Source of the DNA: Prostheceraeus crozeri
Taxonomy: Eukaryota; Platyhelminthes; Polycladida; Euryleptidae
Length of the DNA stretch: 64,000 nt
NCBI GenBank assembly: GCA_907163375.1
Contig: CAJQUW010007419.1
Span: forward strand, 124,001 to 188,000
Direction: 5' to 3'
Positions 42,469 through 53,798 of the stretch are shown here, piece by piece. Position 1 is the stretch's first letter. Each line of letters starts with the position of its first letter. The position numbers were made by a program, and so were the translations under genes. The notes under the pieces were generated by a model that worked only from the letters and a program-made list of their open reading frames with translations, was not told the origin of the DNA and made no database searches.

Positions 42469-43462
42469 CAGTGCGTACAAAATAATGGAAACTCCTACTA
42501 ATTTTCTATATTTTTGCATATCAATAAAAATGAGCTATTATCTAGAGTAGGTGTATGCTACAATGTTCTGAAGGTCACAGTTACTTCAGGATCATCAAAA
42601 ATCATTTGAGACTGTCAATATTCAGGTTGACCACCATTTTGATTTATATCCTGTTCAATACGCCTAGGTATGGAAAGAATCAAATTCTGGCATATTTGAG
42701 TAAGTTCGTCATCGCTATTCCAACCTTTCAAAAAGTTTGAAATCAGTTCTTGTTTAGATGAGCATTTCTGAATTCTCAGACGTTGTTTTACTATGTCCCA
42801 TAGGTTTTCTATAGGGTTTAGATCCGGAGAAGTGGGAGGCTAGTGCAGTACGGTGCCAAAATAATAGAAACCGTGCCCAGAATGCCAATTTTCTTAACGC
42901 AATTTTCTGAAGCAATTATTTTAGTCAATTTTCTTTTTCCTTGTTCATGAATGGTTCTCGCTTAGCGAATTGTTTGTTACCCAACAAGCATGTGATGTTT
43001 CAGAAGCATTTATGAATAGGATAATGCATCCGGATACGTCAGTCGTGCTTCCCTCAATGCTTTGTCTGAATTGAACATCACCGTACTGCACTGTCCTCCA
43101 TCTTCTCCGGATCTAAACCCTATAGAAAACCTATGGGACATAGTAAAACAACGTCTGAGAATTCAGAAATGCTCATCTAAACAAGAACTGATTTCAAACT
43201 TTTGAAAGGTTGGAATAATGAACTTACTCAAATATGCCAGAATTTGATTCTTTCCATACTTAGGCGTATTGAACAGGATATAAATCAAAATGGTGGTCAA
43301 CCTGAATATTAACAGTATCAAATGATCTGTGATAATCCTGAAGTAATACTAAGCCTTTTCGAACACTTTAATATAAGCCTACTCTGAACAATAGCCTATT
43401 TTTTCATCAATATGCAAAAATATAGAAAATTCGAAGGGGTTTCCATTATTTTGTGCGCAATG
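42469..43462. mobile_element. Tc1-like foldback element
   Basis: It begins CAGTGCGTACAAAATAATGG and ends with the inverse of CATTGCGCACAAAATAATGG, flanked by TA at 42467-42468 and 43463-43464. The outer 370-380 bp on each side are inverted copies of one another, so the 994 bp element is two Tc1 3' ends head to head. The right half encodes the transposase C-terminus on the plus strand. A further TIR-like phrase (CAGTACGGTGCCAAAATAAT) lies inside at 42846-42865. Confidence 0.85.
43010..43310 (+). pseudogene. Tc1 transposase C-terminal fragment (DD34E)
   Basis: Translation gives D-N-A-S-G-Y-V-S-R-A-S-L, then P-P-S-S-P-D-L-N-P-I-E-N-L-W-D-I-V-K-Q-R-L. The Asp of D-N-A and the Glu of I-E-N are separated by 34 residues, the Tc1 DD34E spacing. 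It continues to S-S-K-Q-E-L-I-S-N and breaks by stop and frame change. The first catalytic Asp and DNA-binding domains are missing. A partial inverted copy lies at about 42520-42845 on the minus strand. Confidence 0.82.
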
Positions 43463-43464
43463 TA

Positions 43465-44325
43465 ATGTATTTGAACCGCTATTCAATCGGATTGTTGATC
43501 AGGAGATGTGTAGTGAACACCATGTGCAAGCAGGCCTCCGTGATGCATACTCGTATATAGCGCAGATGTATGGAGGATTCAGTCAATGCAGAAATTACTT
43601 GAGAGTCAGAAGTAGGAGACATTGTACGGACCGAGAGAATGAAAAGTTATGGTGGAATAGTGATAGTTGATTTGCAATTTGTAGTCTGACAAGTAGCAAC
43701 CTCCACCTCTGCATAACAGCAGACCCAATGGAACAAATTGAAAGCAGAGAAATGAAATCCTAATGATAAAAAGACGATGCATTTATGAAAGAACTAAAAG
43801 ATGGTGGAATCATTTTCTGTGTATGGTATGGGAATCTGATGGGAATTTCAATAGTTTTTCATTGAGAGTGGTGTGGAAAATTCCGTCTCACCAACAAGTC
43901 TGTAAATGAAGGACAAAACCAATAGAAATAGAGCTCAGTTGATAAAGCTCAATTCTTTGTTCATATGGCACCGTAGGTCATGCAGTTAATTTTGAGAAAG
44001 ACTTCAAGAATTCCTTGCAGGCTTCACTTGATCTTGATGATTTTCATGCCACATTTGACCAATCATTCAACGACAAATCTCAGAATCCTTGAAGAAGACA
44101 ACAACGAGGGCTTATGGAAGCAATCAGGATCAGTCTGCTCTTGTCTACTATTCTCCACTTTCTGTCTATGCTCCGAGATTATTCTAGGATTGCTGTTGAA
44201 TCTGGTAAAAATGAATTCTTGAAAATAACCAGGCAGGATTATGTTTCTCTCTGCATTAGGATAATAGGCGTCAGCATAATAGGCGAAAATGTAACCACGG
44301 TCTAGGGCAAGCTTTGCAATAAGAA
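43465..44325. other. stretch without supported genes
   Basis: Frames of 80-108 codons on both strands near 43980-44389 overlap each other and lack domains. Part may be worn sequence of the LINE whose tail follows. Confidence 0.4.
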
Positions 44326-44656
44326 ATGTGTAAATTTGAACGTCTGGATCGTTTGGCCAAACGTTGGTGCAGCATGTACAACAAGCCATCCCTAAGACAA
44401 ATGCTAGATCGTGTTTGCGTTAAACTCATCCGCAAAGTGTCTCATCATCGTCATACTCATCGCCTGTTCTCCTTTTTCAACGTCCGTCAACATATCAGCA
44501 AAGTTAGACATCAAAGGCAACTGACAGCTCCTCTGCGGAAACCATCGTATTACACCAACTCCTTTGTCAGATTTTCACAGTTTACATGACTTTGCAGTCA
44601 TAACCATGTACCGCTCTATGTATTTTGGTTTCAATAAAGCATTATTATTATTATTA
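44326..44656 (+). pseudogene. LINE ORF2 C-terminus and 3' tail
   Basis: An 87-codon frame (44326-44589) has the charged, H/R-rich C-terminus seen in CR1/jockey-like LINEs (L-F-S-F-F-N-V-R-Q...L-T-A-P-L-R-K-P-S-Y-Y-T-N-S-F-V-R-F). A short untranslated region follows with AATAAAGC at about 44634, then an (ATT)n tail at 44641-44656. A simple-repeat tail in place of poly(A) fits the CR1-like group. The upstream RT is absent or unrecognisable. Confidence 0.65.
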
Positions 44657-45245
44657 AATGAAGCATCGCTCATATTCATGGCACTTTCACTCGATCAATG
44701 AGACTTTATCCAAAGAGGGTCAAATACATTTCCTGAGCTGAGCGATGACAAGAGAATGTGACTTGAAAAATCAATCCTGGCAATCTGTGACTCGTAAATT
44801 CGAATATCTTTTTCGATGAGTTGATGAATTGCCCATAGTTTTGGCCAATATTTCATTCAATGAAAGTTAGAATTTCCTGTGTAGATCTAATGCATATTTT
44901 CACTCAAACATTACAGTGGTTTGACAAGATATAGCAGCGATCATCCGTACTGAAGTAATCTACGTGATATCTGCATATAGACTTCACTTTTTGTCACGAA
45001 AGAAATGGGTAGATTATATACCCTACATAGTCTGTGTGTCGGTGCATACTCACCGGTTTTCAACCCAAGTAGGTGGTGATCTTCAAGTCATATATTTTTA
45101 ATTGGGAGACACCTGTGGAATAACGCAAATTATCAAAGAAACAAGTCACGTACTCTTGATATTCCTGGTAGCTTAGTAATAGAAAAGCAAATAGACCAAC
45201 TGGCGCGATGGCATTCATCAAGGAGCTGACGCTTATTCGTTTATA
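44657..45245. other. spacer without supported genes
   Basis: No domain or repeat end was recognised. Confidence 0.4.
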
Positions 45246-45253
45246 TGTCGATC

Positions 45254-45780
45254 CACAGAATTAGACAGGTCGCCTCTTCATTGCGCCTATAAAAGAAAAC
45301 ATTGGAACAATAAACGTTAATGAATTGCACAATCTGCTGACATAATCCATAGAAAACGAACACAATGACAGCCCACCATTAAAAACAAAACAAAAAAAAT
45401 TCTGAAGATTTCAAGTATTAGTTATATCCGGATCACACACAGCAAAGACACCAATTGATGTCAAGTTCTAGAGAGAAGGATGAAACTTTTTTTTTTTTCC
45501 GCCTGTACTTTTACTGAAATGATCGCCATCGGAACATGATCGAGAAAGAAACCGCGCAATTATCTGATCTGAATAATCCTGAAAGGGATCGGAATCGTAC
45601 GGAGCATTAATTTTTTAAAGGAATAATTCAAGAAGCATTTTAAACGCACGACAAGGTTCCTATCTCTGCAAGGAGAAAGAAATTCTTTTTGCTTTGCATA
45701 ATTTTGCTTCTGTTTTTTTGTGCTTTTCAGTTCATGATGCACTCTCTGCAGTGCGGTTAGTTATTTAATTTAATTCTGTG
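45254..45780 (-). mobile_element. MITE-A, full-length copy with perfect 8-bp target duplication
   Basis: The 527 bp copy runs from CACAGAATTAGAC to TTAATTCTGTG and is flanked by perfect TGTCGATC duplications (45246-45253 and 45781-45788). It is in the minus orientation: its left part (ACAGGTCG.CTCTTC) matches the right ends of the 55 kb copies. An 8-bp duplication with a CA-starting terminus fits a hAT-type (or P-type) transposase. No coding capacity is kept. Confidence 0.92.
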
Positions 45781-45950
45781 TGTCGATCTTTATTTACCGA
45801 CGAATGGGGAAGGGCTTCCAGTGTCTTATAGTGTCTTCGATGATGTATATAGTGCCGGTGGATTAGTCTTATTGTATAGACACCTACATCAATCAAACCG
45901 GTAACCCTCATCATCCAGTGTCATCATATCACAGTTTTGTGACTCTACTG

Positions 45951-46393
45951 CAGAGGTTCTCAAACCGTGGGTAATTACCCAAAGTTGGGGAAAATTAAAA
46001 TATTTTTGGGTATGGAATGAATTTTTAAATAAAGTGAGATTAAGTAAGGTCCATTTCTTTATTCCATTGCCTTACCAGATAGACTAAAGGTGTAGGAGCT
46101 ACATTCTCTCATTGTTTGCGCGCGCGGCATACATGATATGATAATATTGTAGCTGCCTTTTTTTGTTGTCAATGAGTGAAGTTTATCCACAGCTGCTCCA
46201 AAGAGCTCTTAAAGTTTTGCTGCCTTTCCCGACCGCATATCTGTGTGAGTCTGGTTTTTCAGCTTTCTTTCATATGAAAGATGAATACCGAGTGCGCCTG
46301 ACAGCTGGTTCTGACCTGAGGCTGGCTCTATCAAAGACATGTCCTCGTATTGATCATCTGATCTCCAAAACGCAATTGCACTCTTCTCACTGA
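45951..46393 (+). pseudogene. ZBED-type hAT remnant
   Basis: The terminus CAGAGGTTCTCAAACCGTGG at 45951 is the typical left end of Charlie/ZBED-like hAT elements. At 46163-46393 a 76-codon frame encodes Y-P-Q-L-L-Q-R-A-L-K-V-L-L-P-F-P-T-A-Y-L-C-E-S-G-F-S-A, then L-R-L-A-L-S-K-T-C-P-R-I-D. This is the C-terminal dimerisation domain of the ZBED5/FAM200-like hAT group and ends with a normal stop. The zinc finger and catalytic core are deleted, since only about 200 bp separate terminus and C-terminus. No right end or target duplication was found. Confidence 0.82.
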
Positions 46394-47721
46394 CAGGATT
46401 CAATGGAACAATTTTTGGTTAGTTGATATTTGATCATCTAGTTTTGTGTTTTGGGGTATGTTTTAAAGTATGTTCAATACTTCTTTTCCAACTTCCATCA
46501 ACATTTTTCTCATTACCAATAAAAGTACATAGCACTGCACAAGGTCAACGAAGATTCAAAACAAAAATCTGACCGATTCGAGTTTGCTTGCAGCTGCACG
46601 TTGACACACAAAGTTGGTACACAGTCGGTGCACGTTATTCCCAGCTCATCGACTGCATATGCTCACTATTTATTCATCTATTGTGCATTCATCAAATGCA
46701 ATTCAGCAATCATGAGAAAAATGTTGAAAGAATTTGAAAAAAAACTGATTAAATGAAACCTTATTTTTTCTTACTCATCGATCGCATCGCAAGGATTCTG
46801 CAGATACCAAAACGCTAACATTTTTTATGAACATGTGAGCATAAGACATTTTTAGCCACTGGAGTTACAATTTTATGATAACTTTATGATATCATTATTT
46901 GTTTACTAGTACACCCACTTCAATGACCAATCCATTAAAAAACTCAAAAAATGCTCGTTCTCCTCGTGCCTGATTCATCGGCATACTCACATGGTTTTCT
47001 ACTGAAAAATTACAATTTGGAAATTGAGCCATTTCCATATTTTGACCACTGTCCAGCAAACACAGTAGCGAATGAAAGTTCATTAAAGGTAGTTTAAAGT
47101 TTGAAAATGTATGCTCTCGAATGATGCATGGAGCGTTGATGTGCGACACGATTGGAAAGCATGAGAATATACTGAATTTCGACATAAATCAAGTGGTCCT
47201 CTTTTTATGATCAGCTCTCTAGTCATATAATGTGAAGAGTTGAAATGAGCGATAAATCGTTGAGAGGAAAGTGAAGTTTTGACACAATTTTATATCTGTC
47301 GTCATCAGTCCAATGCAGAAGCACCTTAAGCTCCAAGCGAAATGTCACACTGAAACTGCGTTGCACTCAATGACATTTACTTTCCCTGTTTATCACATGA
47401 TGTTGTTACGTGTAGGACTCGTCGTCTTGGCCATCCCAATTCCAACAAGTGACTCCCTTCATCAGTGTAAGAAAAAAACAAAGGAAAATGTGTTTATTTT
47501 GTGAGATCCCAACTTTGTGTTATTGAAGTGAAAGAAACATAAATATTTATGTTCTAACTAATATGATGATTCCAGCAAGCTTCATAATTATTCTATTTAG
47601 TGTGGTTTATCACTTCGCTTGTTGGAAAGCGTTTGCATTAAGTACACAGAATTTTTTTTCCACACCTATTCGGTTGAGCTTTTCTCAATCCGAGAAGGAC
47701 AGGAATACGATAACACCTTTT
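46394..47721. other. stretch without supported genes
   Basis: Short frames only. The right-hand part adjoins the 3' end of receptor pseudogene 2. Confidence 0.4.
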
Positions 47722-50349
47722 TCAAAATTTTATGTCCGTCATATGAAGTGCAATTACAAATGCCATTGAATTCATGGCGGCAACATTCACAGATGACATA
47801 ACAGCTGTCAGAAAATTGTAATAACTAGTTCGTCTGATGGTGTATCCGAACACTACAACCAGATGTACAGGGAGAGTATAACTCAGGGCAATAATACTCA
47901 AACAATGATGCACCTTGAGAGTTTTGAAATGCGCCTTGCTTTATAAAAGTCACTACCGTCATGCACTAGTCCATATTTGGGAGTGAATCTCTTCCTTTCC
48001 ATGCTTATTTTAAATTTGATAACCCATTTATTGCATGTCACAACAGCGATAGTGTATACCAGAGCTGGAAAAATTCCACTAAATTTTTTTAATTCCAATT
48101 CCAATTCCGGAGCAGAAATTTCAATTCCAAATCCAATTCCAATTCCAGTCGAAACAGTTCAATTCAATTCCAATTCCATAATAAGATTCAACTCCGATAA
48201 TTGCATGTCGCATATTGTGTATTATGTTAATGCATCTAATATTTGTTCGTTTGAATATCACCCATGTGCCCTTATCCTATCCTCGTTCCTGTGTGCTGTT
48301 CCCTCCGTCGTTCCTATGTGCGTTTTCATGTTCATAGTTCATATTTTTTGTGTGCATGTGTACATGTAATCGGTCAGCCTACGCCATTTTCGTTTCGTAA
48401 ACGAGATATTCAATATCTCGTAAAAAAAAGAAAAGAAAGTTAACGGTCAGCAAAGAATCAAACGCTGAGAGAGATGAGATGCGAATAAATATATTAATAA
48501 ACTGACAGAGGAAAGAAATTCAATGTGCGAATAACGTGATTGTTAATGAAAGAAAAAACGACGATAAAAATGATATCATGAAATCTGATTAATGGTCCAT
48601 GTTAAAAAAGGATATCAAAAATTCCGTGATAAGAACGAAATGTGGTCGGGTCGAAAGCTAACGAGCAGAGATTAAAGAAAACTCTTTCAATTTTCAAAAG
48701 AAAGTGGTTTTATCGTCAAGTCTCAAAAATTTGTATAAATTAGAAACGATGAAAAATTGACACAACAACAACTACCAACAACAACACATACGACATCTTT
48801 AGTAGCAGTTAGAAGAACTCCGGGCTCTCGCGGTACGTGTAACATAGCTACAGAAGTAATAACAACAACTGCCTGCCAGCGAACAACAACACAGCAGCCT
48901 GTACGGCAACACATCAGCGAGCGCGATTGAAGATTGACGGAATAAGTGACACTGATATTTATGACATAATTTTGATATAAGTGAGTCCGATCGAATTGAA
49001 GTGAATTTAACATTAAGAGGTGAACTATAAGTGTAAAGTTTTTCTTTTATCGTTGCGTATCGTATCTATATAACTATAGTTTTAAAAATAAATATTGTTA
49101 ATTGTTGTGATTGGAAGTTGAATAATAGTTCATGCAATTGAATAATTAATTATTAGAATAATTTGTTGACACTGTCTATATTATGATTTGAACTGACAGG
49201 GTTGCTGCCCTTTAATGCAGCGATAATTTTCCTCTTTCCAAACCACTTGTTTTTCGTGTGTACAACAATTAAGTTAATCTCTAATTTTTGTGCTTATCCT
49301 ATCAAGAACTAAATTCAACAATTGCTTTATTTTGATAAATTATCTTACTTGATAAATAACTAAATAAAAGATTGAACAAAGATGATTGTCTTTTCATTGT
49401 CTGCTTAATCGCTGAAATAACATTGTCCGGGCTGTAGGCCCATCGAAGTCACAAATAACACCTTTTATTCAACTATATAATAAAGCTACCTCTGTCGATC
49501 ATCTCTCTCTTATTCTTGCGTGCAGTTAGCACAACGGCCGAGCACTGTGATTTAAATTTTTGTACAAATACATGTAGATTCATCACAGGTCTATCGAAAA
49601 AGTAGAATTGAGGTTTATCAAGGTCAATTCCAATTCCAATTCCAGTAGATTTAAATATCGTCAATTCCAATTCCAATTCCGACTTTTCCAACTCTTGTGT
49701 ATACCATGTCTGTACCGAAGTAAATACTTGAACTTAAATATCTTAATTCTTTACGATTTTTAAATATGAGAATGCCACCACAATTCCTTGCGATTATGCT
49801 CACGCCTGTAAGAACTCCGGCAGATATGTGAAGGATAAGTACACCTGCAGCCATGAAATTTATGTACATCCTATTAATCTCTTGATGTGGATTTCGTAGC
49901 TTCAACAAGTGCACGACGTTCATGACAACCAATAAGCAAGCTAGAATGTTTCCAGGTCCACTTAAAATGCCTCTTGATGTTAAGTATAGAAAGGAAAGAG
50001 AACCAAGTTTTACACTATTAACAAAAATCCGAAAATCATGAAAGAGACGAACGATCACAAATGAAATAAAAGCTGTTGATTTCAATATGTTGGCAAATGA
50101 TGTCATAATCAGCAATTGGTAATAGATTGATCTTAAAGTGACTTTGTTTATTTCTCGAATTCTGTATAATGCAATGATGTAAAGCACAATGCCAAGAATA
50201 GACCATAAGAATATTAAGGAAGTATTAATTTTGCTTGCAACCAAAAAATACTGTGGTGCTGGATGTATTTGTGAAACGTTCGAAATTGAGCATCGATTAG
50301 AAATGAAAAATTCACGAAATAGAATGTCATTGTAATTAGATCCATCAAT
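47722..50349 (-). pseudogene. seven-transmembrane receptor 2, interrupted by a transposon
   Basis: The N-terminal half (50349-49706) and C-terminal half (48052-47722) align with receptor 3 throughout. The shared features include C-S-I-S-N-V-S, P-A-P-Q-Y-F-L-V, the G-P-G-N of TM3, L-R-N-P-H after TM3, N-C-G-G in loop 2, and the TM6 S-Y-T-L-P-V-H. The split lies in TM5, after D-M-V-Y-T. It holds a 1637 bp insert (48061-49697) flanked by TGTATACC, and across it the reading frame resumes correctly. Further damage is visible: the start codon is ATT at 50349-50347; one base is missing near 47905, closing the frame at 47898; and a TGA at 47722 replaces the Arg codon of helix 8. It is therefore dead even without the insert. 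The copy closest to it is receptor 3, not receptor 1. Confidence 0.88.
48061..49697. mobile_element. hAT-like element inserted in receptor 2
   Basis: The 1637 bp insert is flanked by the perfect 8-mer TGTATACC (48053-48060 and 49698-49705). Its ends are AGAGCTGGAAAA and the inverse of CAAGAGTTGGAAAA, an imperfect terminus of about 12 bp. AATTCC words are repeated next to both ends (about 48090-48180 and 49625-49680) in the same orientation. The interior has no recognised transposase. The 96-codon minus frame (48723-49013) is cysteine- and valine-rich over a CAA-repeat region and looks accidental. The hAT class is inferred from the 8-bp duplication and terminus. Confidence 0.8.
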
Positions 50350-50494
50350 TGATAGGTTGGATATAATTCGATCGTCATGGCATTGTTGCAGAAAATATTT
50401 CTTAAATTCATGCGCATTTACTTGAAAGGATACTTTGTCAACATACCAGATGCTCTGGGATCTCAGTATTGCACGTTAAATTTAGTCTTCACTA
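50350..50494. other. upstream of receptor 2
   Basis: A worn upstream region. No promoter motif can be assigned. Confidence 0.3.
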
Positions 50495-51523
50495 CAGTTA
50501 GTGATGCAAATGGAAAATTTTCCATTGGAAAATTTTGAAATTTATTTTTCGGTGATTGACATTTTTCCTTTGTTTTGGAGACTTATTATAGTCGTTTGAA
50601 AAGACTATGCAATATTCAAAGTCCGAAAACTTCTCTATCATCCCTCTATGTTAACTTTTAGTACAAGCTGCACCTTTTCCACTTCTATTTCAGATCTTTC
50701 CAAATGAATTTCAGAAATTGGATGGATTTCAGATTTCGCCAGCTGAATTTCAGATATCTGTCACAAGCTCAACTTTGAAAATATCTTTAATTCAATTGGA
50801 GATCTCCAATTCATCTGGACCATATCTGAAATTCATTTGGGCAGATCTGAAATCGATTAGGAACTATCTGAACCATGTGAACTAGAAATGGAGGATGTGT
50901 ATCCTCAACGAAGATATCGGACAAAATGCGCCAGAAGTTTGAAGATATCATAGATATTCTTTTACTCATCACAGATATCTTCAGTCTCCAAATATCTCAC
51001 GAGTTTACAATCTCTATGATCTTCCAATGGTCGTTCATGAATGATGCGTGGACTGTATGCTTATACTTCATCACATGTTCATCAACACATGGAGAAATTG
51101 CATCACTATGATCAACGCTGCATAATAAAGCTGAACTTTCAAGCTAACAATTAGCAAACTCCAAAATGAAATACATTATTTTTGCTCCAGATCTTTCACA
51201 TTGCATGAAATTATAACCCTATTGTAAAGCAAGATTCGCGTTATCCCAAACGGTGTCTGTGTGGTAATTACAAATGCCAGCAATTTAGTACAAGTCACTG
51301 GTGGCAAAGGAATGTTCAAAAATCCGTGGACGGAAATCGTTTTGCTACGATCGCTTCAATCGAAATAATGATGAAATCAAGAGTTTTAGACCCAATTTAT
51401 TGGTACGTAGCTGCCTCGGCAGTGGAGGCGCTCAAATAATAGGGCCTATCACAAAAAATCAAAACTTTCAAAATTTTCCAAAGTTTTCCATTATTTTCCA
51501 CGGAAAATTTTCATCACTAACTA
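50495..51523. mobile_element. putative TIR element with GGAAAATTTTCC subterminal motifs
   Basis: CAGTTAGTGATG at the left is mirrored by CATCACTAACTA at the right. Just inside both ends lie GGAAAATTTTCC-type words (50513-50540 and 51470-51510). The flanks do not show a convincing target duplication, so the borders are tentative. The interior includes the palindrome at 50676-50895. No transposase was recognised. Confidence 0.4.
50676..50895. repeat. imperfect palindrome, TTTCAGATCT-rich
   Basis: TTTCAGAT words fill the left half and ATCTGAAA words the right half. The exact centre is ATTGGAGATCTCCAAT at 50795-50810. Unlike the GC-capped palindromes, its centre is AT-balanced. Confidence 0.65.
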
Positions 51524-52751
51524 CAGACTCCTACAGTGGGCAGAAGTTGAGGAGGGGCTTGATGTCAAAATACAAAAACGAAGGGACTTTAGTAAGGGAC
51601 AGAACTAAAGCGTAGCTGTATTAAGGAAATCCACCGCAAAAATTAGTTTTAAGTATAAAATTCTTTACGAGCAAAACACAAAACTACACAGTGTATTGAA
51701 ATGCCAATACAAAATGAAGATTAGACAACTATCTAACAGTCTCATTGATTTTTGTAACATAATATCGCAGATATATTTGAAATTTTTATATCAGTCAAGA
51801 GACGAGACTTTTCTTCGACAATCCAACCGAAACAAAAATACCAACAAGAAAAGCGTAATTAATTACTTCTTCCTTTAATTAAAGATGAAAGCACTCCACA
51901 CCATTCATGAAAAAGGGCTAACATACATACAGCATCATCTGCATGCTTCAAGAGATTTTTATTCATGATCCATGTCTACATCTAGGGCTTACAATTATCA
52001 GGAAGAAAGATGGCGATATATGGACGGCTAAATATGAAAAGACCAAAAGCCCATGTATGGAGTAAAGGATAGAAATGAAACATAGCTGTATTCAAAAAGA
52101 TGCAGAAAAAATAAATGTTCAAGATTAATAGTTGATGAGCTAAATCTAAAACCAGACAGTGTATTTAATTGCCAAAACAAGTTGATGTTTAAACATCCCT
52201 CATCAGCTGCATACAAGCGTTAACTATCAAACAGCAAAAAAACATGTATTTGAATATTATTATGTCACGCAAGAAAAGAGAATTGTCATCAAGACAATCC
52301 TAAGTAATAAATTACCAACAAAAAGAGCATTATGAATTGCTTTCACCTTTCAGCAAACATGAAAGTACTCCATACTATACATGAACTAGATTGATTTGCA
52401 GACAGCATCATAAAGATCAGAAGCAGCAAACCCTAGCATTCAAAAATGGTGACAAAATCAACCTGGTCGGGAATTGAATGTCTCAGTCCCACTTGCGTAG
52501 TTTTCGATAAAAATCATCAACAAGAAAGGCGATGATATCTGGACGACTCAGAATGAAAAGACTAAATAGAAAATTATGTTGTAAGGGTTTGAAAAGAAAC
52601 ATAGCTTCATTAAAAAGATACAGAAAGAATCAATTTTCTGGAATGATTATTGATGAGCTAAATCTAAAACCAGACACTGAATTCGAATCCCAAAAAAATT
52701 GATGTTTAAACATCCCTCATCAGATGCATACAAACTCTAACTATCAGACAT

Positions 52752-53740
52752 CACTGTAAATCGCTGGATACGAAAATTACATACAAACATACCAAAATCA
52801 CATACAGTTTGAAACTAACATCTGACACAAGATTCTCGTATGCTTACAGAGATCTGGTGTTTTTCATACCACATCTCACTTACTTTCGTATGTGATTGGT
52901 ATGTAGCGATACAAACTATGCTATCTGTGATTGGCTGTTTTACACTGAAATACGAGTTGTTGGTATGTTTTATATACGAGACCCGATGCAAATTCATCCT
53001 CTTTCGCATGCCTCTGGTATGCATATCGTATATGCAGCTTTAAGTCACATAGCAGAAGAAATTATGTATCATACACTGTCAAATAACTTTTTTCAGTAAT
53101 ACCAGTCGTGAATGTTTTTTGATTGATAGAGTGATATTCAACTAGATTAGATGTATTGTGAAATTCTTGATTCCACGAGATTGTCGTCGTTGCTACTTGT
53201 CTAGCAACTTTAACAGGAGGTTTAGTTAACTTTACTTTTTGATCCAAGTTGATCCAAACATCAATTCATTCAAGCGATATTATTCGTGCAATCATGTTGG
53301 CTTATATATCTCAAACATAACTATTTCTGCGTTCATGAATTATAATGTGTTTTTATTTCGGATTGATAATATGCTTAATTTCAAAATTACATAATGCATA
53401 ATTGTTGATGGTTGAATACTTATTGATTTTTTATGAAATGCCTTAGACTTACGTATATTAAAATCGAATTCACCATTGGAAGTATGACTCTTGAATGTCA
53501 TTATCTTACTACTTAGAAAACAGTAGTAACATTAGTGTGATTATTGACAAAAGGCCTTAAATCAACATACATTAGAAATGTACATTAGAAATCATTGATG
53601 GCATTAGTATGTAAAGCATACCACATTTGAAATAACATACGAAAAGCATACAAATATATACCAAGAGAATACAGAAATATACCAAAACATATTTTGGCAT
53701 GCATCCTTCGTATGTGATTGGTATTGAGCGATTTACAGTG
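52752..53740 (+). mobile_element. CACTGTAAATCG element, copy 1 (989 bp)
   Basis: The ends are CACTGTAAATCGCTGGATACG and the inverse of CACTGTAAATCGCTCAATAC, an inverted terminus of about 13 bp. The body is rich in CATACCAAAATCACATAC-like words near the ends. The minus strand holds a 61-codon frame (53062-53247) that is the same as in copy 2. This copy carries about 119 bp (52949-53067) that copy 2 lacks. The superfamily is unresolved. Flanking bases do not show the TA seen around copy 2. Confidence 0.75.
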
Positions 53741-53798
53741 CAGTCTCACTGATTTTGCTAACATAATATCCCAGATATATTTCAAATAATAACATATA

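Noticed and set aside
44063-44389. 108-codon minus-strand frame
   Set aside because: It overlaps frames on the other strand next to a LINE tail and shows no domain.
48723-49013. 96-codon Cys/Val-rich minus frame
   Set aside because: It lies in CAA/TTG repeats inside the hAT-like insert, and its composition follows from the repeats.
48061-49697. Possible LTR element inside receptor 2
   Set aside because: The ends are short inverted repeats with an 8-bp duplication. No direct terminal repeats and no retroviral-type proteins were recognised.
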